DNA from: Schistocerca nitens
Lineage: Eukaryota > Arthropoda > Insecta > Orthoptera > Acrididae
Assembly: GCF_023898315.1 (NCBI RefSeq)
Contig: NC_064616.1
Location: 539,019,602-539,083,601 of the forward strand
Length of the DNA stretch: 64,000 nucleotides
Reading direction: 5' to 3'
The notes beneath the pieces are model-generated. The model saw only the letters and a program-made list of their open reading frames with translations. It had not been told where the DNA came from and searched no databases. This document shows, one piece after another, positions 59,231 to 64,000 of the stretch. Position 1 is the stretch's first letter. Every line of letters begins with the position of its first letter. The translations under genes and the position numbers were made by a program.

Positions 59231-61014
59231 AGTACTGTATCCTTCATAGTGGAGTCTGTGGGTTGGTCAAATAACGGTATGGTTGTACACTGATTGGTTA
59301 ACACTAGAAAGTGGCAGCAGCAGCCGTAACAGATGCGGGAGCAACAGAGCTTAGCCACTCTTGCCTGGGAGGACAGAAAAAAGATGATTGTTATTCGACT
59401 TTTGGTATAATCATTCCATCTTCTCTCATTACTCATTACTATTATTATAACTTATAACTGTTTCTGATTTTGTATTATTTCTCCCAGAGTGTAGTGGAAC
59501 CTTGATGATAGCGATCCAGTTATCCCATGAGATTTATGGGAGCCCATTGAGCTTCCACAGCACCTGCCTGATTTATCAGACCTCAGATTTCCACCACCTG
59601 ATACTTCCTTCAACTCTGTGTCTTCGACACAGCAGCGCACTGGCGATATCTCACACCAACAGGACATAAAACAACTCTTATTCCAGAACTCTAATCTCCT
59701 AAGCTCCTAATGCCCCGACATTGGCACAACTAACAATGGGGGTGTAGGGTGGGGGAGGTGGAACTTAAGATGGCATAACTTACCTAATAAAGCCGTGCTA
59801 TTCTCAGTAACGTAATAAGAGGTGTATATTTCTATTGTCTATTGTCAAATCACAATTTATGAAATATGTTTATATTTTATTAATATGATTAAGTAGGAAT
59901 AATTAATATTTGTCATGTTGGAAATAATTCTGGTAGCAGGGAATGTCTGCACCAAAGTATTGTGGGCAAGAGATACCGCACATTGATATAATTTTAAAAA
60001 GGGCGGGAGGGACATCATATGGATACATTTTAAGAAAAGAGTGGGAAAGACCGCGCATTGATACATTTTGTAATGGTAGCAGGGATTGTCTGCACCAGAA
60101 AGAATTGTTGACAGGAGAGACCGCACTTTAGCGTTCGTAGGAAGTCAGTAGTAACCGAGAAGTGAAGCGAGTCGGTAGCAGGTCTGAAACGAGGGGTTGA
60201 GAGGAACGGTGTGCCTGCCAGCCACTAACTATGATTTACAAGAGATTATAAACGGATGTACAGAGACATCAGCTAACTATTATAATACGAGGAAATAATA
60301 TTATTGAATTATTTTCTTTGCGAAACTCAAGACTACTGAAGGTATGCTTGCGCAATGCTAGTTGTAAGATTATTGTAAAAAGTAACTCCCATTTGAACGT
60401 TTCTAAAATAATTTCATTACCAAGAGAAAATATTTGAAGCGTTTTCTGAATATTATTAATCTTTGCCAGCAATGTTGCATTACTGATTATAATCCATCCC
60501 AAAAACCATCAACGTAAAACTTTGCAAAATTTTATTGTTGTCAAGAAAAAGTTTAACTAGGAATTACGTACCTTCAGTCAAATTAATTCAAGAAGAACGT
60601 CAGCCTTGCTATTAAAGAATAACGTCAGTCGTTTATTATGAAAGCCCACCAGCAGCTAATAGAGTATAAGAAAACAGAGTAAGTATATTCATGTCGCAGT
60701 TCGATGTAGCTGTCAGATGGCGATCCAGTAACAGAAAAAAGGTAAGGAACAGTTTGGGTTATTGCAGATAACGACTGAGGGCCACGACTACGACACATTC
60801 TATGTTTCGTCGAAATAATCAGAAAATCACTTTTAATAAGCGGCATTTAAATTTGTATCCGAAGATTGAGAAAGAGAATAAATTACAAAGGGAAGATTTC
60901 ATTTGTTATTATTAAGCAAGAGATAGAAATCCTAAGGGAAGGTTACATAGGTCATTGTAAAAGGGAAGGTTATCATTAACAAAAGAGGTATAGAGGAGAC
61001 GGGAGGGTTTCGCT
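59231..61014 (+). other. Presumed 5' LTR region of the copy-4 Gag element; no gene
   Basis: No gene is recognised. The PBS at 61015 implies that the 5' LTR ends near 61014. A TG start at 59944 (TGTCTGCACC) would give an LTR of about 1.07 kb, close to the 1.08 kb of the outer element, but this is a guess because the other LTR is outside the window. A segment beginning GGTAGCAGGGA at 59931 recurs at 60076. Confidence 0.35.
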
Positions 61015-61032
61015 TGGCGACATCCAATCAGT
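61015..61032 (+). promoter_or_regulatory. Primer-binding site of the copy-4 Gag element
   Basis: TGGCGACATCCAATCAGT shares its first seven bases (TGGCGAC) with the PBS at 8227. It lies about 245 bases before the gag start. Confidence 0.6.
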
Positions 61033-61782
61033 AAGACTCTTTAGTAAATCTACTGTGAAAATGAATATACTGACTCTGACAATTGTATGAATAAGCTAGT
61101 GTTAAGTGGCGCAACGCTTATACTAAACTGTATACCTTTAATTCACAGCCCATTGGCAATTCTGTTTGCTCTATTGATTCTGCGTTGAAAAGTGTTTGTT
61201 CAGTGTTGAATCCGCTTTAAACAGTGATATATTTTGTTGCGTGTGCTAATTATAGACGATGTCCCGCAGAATAATTACTCGTTCTCAAAGTGATAAAAGT
61301 GTAGAAAACACTGACGAGAAATTCTTTTCAGGAATAGACAGAAATAATACGTTTGAAAAACCCGATAGTGAAACGTTAGGTGAACATACATTCGAGAGTA
61401 GTAATAATATGGAATCTTTTGACGAACAATCAACTTCAGATATGCCAACTGATAATGAGACATTAGTGCAAAATAATTTTTTTTTAAATACAACAGACGC
61501 TACACAGCCACAAATTACGTGTAGCAGACATAATAGTTTCAGTAACGAAACCACTATAATGCTAATAGTGTGACTCCATTAAGTGCCGAAACAGATTCAA
61601 ACGGTACACAGCTAGACAATCTGCGTAACAGATACCACAGTTTTATTGACCAAAATTCCGAAACAACGGAAGAGGTGACACGATTAAAATCGTCTGAGGA
61701 TGTTCAAATGAACACTGATGTACAACCTTTAACAACAAATACAAATGCACACAGAAAAAAATCCGAAACGGATCCAATAATG

Positions 61783-61985
61783 TCGCGCGGGATTAGCCGA
61801 GCGGTCTCAGGCACTGCAGTCATGGACTGTGCGGCTGGTCCCGACGGAGGTTCGAGTCCTCCCTCGGGCATGGGTGTGTGTGTTTGTCCTTAGGATAATT
61901 TAGGTTAAGTAGTGTGTAAGCTTAGGGACTAATGACCTCAGCAGTTAAGTCCCGTAAGATTTCACACACATTTGAACATTTTTTT
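61783..61985 (+). mobile_element. tRNA-headed SINE (family A) inside gag
   Basis: About 203 bases with a GATTAGCCGAGCGGTCTCA A-box region, GGTTCGAGTCC B box and a T-rich end. It is flanked by the perfect 12-base duplication GATCCAATAATG (61771-61782 and 61986-61997). Confidence 0.95.
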
Positions 61986-63219
61986 GATCCAATAATGGCA
62001 TTTTTGCTACAAATGAGACAAGACATAAATCAAAACTTTAACATAGGGCACAAGAATCAGCAGACCTAAAAAACGAAATCAAGGCAGAACGCACACACAC
62101 AGATCAGAAATTAGACAAAATCTACCAAAATCTACAACACGAAATCAAAGTAGAAATTCAAGCAGTTGCTGAAAAATCAAACCAAGAATTACACGCCAAG
62201 ATTTAAGAAATAACAGATAAACAAGAAGCATTCGCGGTAAGCATACGAGAAACAATGACACAAAACTTTTCTAAACAAAACGCTCACATTGATGAACGTT
62301 TTAACAATCACACAGATTACTGTTTGATACGTCACCGCAAACTGGTCCGATTGCAGGATAAAGAACGAAAAGAACTATCACAAACAATTAATAAACAGCG
62401 ACAGGATGACAAAAAGAAAGTGTTTGCTCAGGGAAAAACTTACGTGGACAATCACATACACTCAATTCCGGAAGAAATCGAAACGGTTAAGGAGACAAAT
62501 ATTCAAATACAAGAGAGGCTCACGGAAATCCAATCACACACGATTGAGGCGAAAATTTCTACACACACTGAAATCCAGAATATTAGGGATAAATTAAAAA
62601 AAAAGAAGTTCTGACACTAACCGACGAAATGGAACAAATAGAAATTAATAAAGACTCAGAATATTTGAAAGCAGATTTTAAGAAAGTAACCAAAAGTAAT
62701 CGTAAATTACGAAACGAATTGACAGAAAAAATCAACGAACTGACTACAAGAATAGACCTGTTAGATACTACCGATGACAGTAAATCAGATGACACTACAC
62801 CAGTCTCAGTTCAACAGAATTCTAATAGTAAAGATACGCAAATTACAAATGTGCAACAGACAATCGCAGACCTAGAATCACGTAATAATTTGTTACATCC
62901 GAAAATCAATTATTTACAGCAAAGGATAGCTGACACACAAGAAACAGCTGCAAGCAATCAATTCCAACAGAACACACACCATTACGACATGCATCAGATG
63001 CACAATACATATAATGTCGGTAGACTTCAGAGAGTAAGAGATCTTAACCAGGCAGAAAGACACACAAATTCATATTCACAACACTACGAAAATAATTACA
63101 CACAAAGACGTGACGGTTTCGACCACAACCATTTCCTTTCAGTGAGAAAGTTTAAAATATTTAAAAACCACAGGACGCAAATACATCCACTGGCACTCCC
63201 ACCATCATGGCCAGTTCAA

Positions 63220-63415
63220 ATGGTTCAAATGGCTCTGAGCACTATGGGACTCAACTGCTGTGGTCATCAGTCCCCTAGAACTTAGAACTACTTAAACCTA
63301 ACTAACCTAAGGACATCACACACAGCCATGCCCGAGGCAGGATTCGAACCTGCGACCGTAGCAGTCGCACGGTTCCGGACTGCGCGCCTAGAACCGCGAG
63401 ACCACCGCAGCCGGC
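63220..63415 (-). mobile_element. tRNA-headed SINE (family B) inside gag
   Basis: About 196 bases, minus strand. The perfect 14-base duplication CATGGCCAGTTCAA flanks it (63206-63219 and 63416-63429). The B box reads GGTTCGAATCC. Confidence 0.95.
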
Positions 63416-64000
63416 CATGGCCAGTTCAACATAAGCTAGAATTTATTGTTAGTTTTCTTGAAGGAGAACCAGCGAGAAGAATGCGACCAATTGCTAGACA
63501 GTGTTTTTCAGTAGAAGCATTCCAGGAAGCATTTCTAGCCGCATTTTGGTCAGATACCACACAGAGTAGCATTAAAGATCTGCTAATTAGTCTGCCAAAT
63601 TTCGAGAACTCTACTTTCCCAACAATCACACAATTTTTCGAGTATATGGTTGAAGAAAACCAATACCTCAATGAGCCATACAGTCAATCCGCATTAATAC
63701 AGCTGTGTATTTCAAAACTCCCCAGAGCATTGAAAGTGTCGTTATTAACAGGCCATCAAAAGGACAGCGTGTATGCATTTACAGACATCCTGCAATTGCT
63801 AGAGGTACACCAGGCAGATTATGCGTTTGTTAGTAAGAACTTTTCACGTCATAACGCAAAACAGACAAACAATACTAATTTTGAAAACTTTAATCGAGAA
63901 TACACAGAGGGATTCAATGAACAGCAGTATAATAACAATGTACATTATAATTCAAGACAACAACAAAGCCATCCAAACAACACGACACATATACGACAGG

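Larger units (their letters stand above)
61259..64000 (+). pseudogene. Coiled-coil Gag (copy 4), interrupted by two SINEs
   Basis: ATG at 61259; the N-terminus has IITRSQSDK, like the other Gags. The frame changes near 61560 and again near 62205 and 62615. SINEs sit at 61783-61985 and 63220-63415; removing either restores local continuity of the protein, judged from the flanking duplications. A coiled coil runs at about 62040-62960, and the capsid-like part begins with VRKFKIFKNHRTQIHP (63140-63187) and continues after the SINE with LEFIVSFLEGEPARRMRP and LPRALKVSLL. The end of the window falls in an Asn/Gln-rich tail with no zinc knuckle so far. Whether pol follows cannot be seen. Confidence 0.85.

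Overview
This window looks like a piece of a large, repeat-rich insect genome, most likely an orthopteran (grasshopper or locust); that is an inference. The evidence is an intron-containing gene with GT-AG splice sites and an arthropod-style TATA plus TCAGT initiator, CR1-type LINEs with ATGTAG-rich 3' tails, a Penelope-like element, a Helitron, and two families of tRNA-headed SINEs that share a common tail. Nothing looks bacterial. Almost all recognisable coding sequence belongs to mobile elements; one host gene is visible.

Layout. Positions 1-1569 hold a broken Gag on the minus strand. Positions 2584-7288 hold a decayed minus-strand Ty3/gypsy element (Gag, protease, RT, RNase H, integrase). 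Positions 7289-23689 are a minus-strand LTR retrotransposon with LTRs of about 1.08 kb. Its left LTR is split by a complete younger LTR retrotransposon (7675-15784, plus strand) with an exact 4-bp target duplication. Both nested elements keep gag but have lost most of pol. Positions 24347-33174 are bounded by roughly 0.9-kb inverted repeats and contain a nearly intact CR1 LINE (25597-29481 or longer). A second LINE fragment follows (33200-34670), then about 3 kb of unassigned DNA, a near-palindromic tRNA-like foldback element (37917-38154), and a decayed gag/integrase-tail element (39640-41561).

Positions about 41950-44132 hold a truncated Helitron (Rep N-terminal region) whose upstream region carries two arrays of perfect heat-shock elements and a TATA box. 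Two more LINE fragments (44740-45440 plus, 45636-46975 minus) and a roughly 146-bp tandem array (47330-48740) follow. The host gene lies at 49560-55866: three coding exons for a predicted 903-residue secreted-then-anchored mucin-like membrane protein with internal repeats. Downstream are a Penelope-like fragment with a GIY-YIG domain (57250-58107), another LINE RT fragment, and a fourth coiled-coil Gag (61259 to the window end), interrupted by two SINEs with clear target duplications.

The strongest leads are the heat-shock-element promoter on the Helitron, the recurring gag-plus-integrase-tail architecture of separate LTR elements, the uncharacterised mucin-like receptor gene, the mosaic SINE families with different heads on one tail, and the tRNA-like foldback palindrome.
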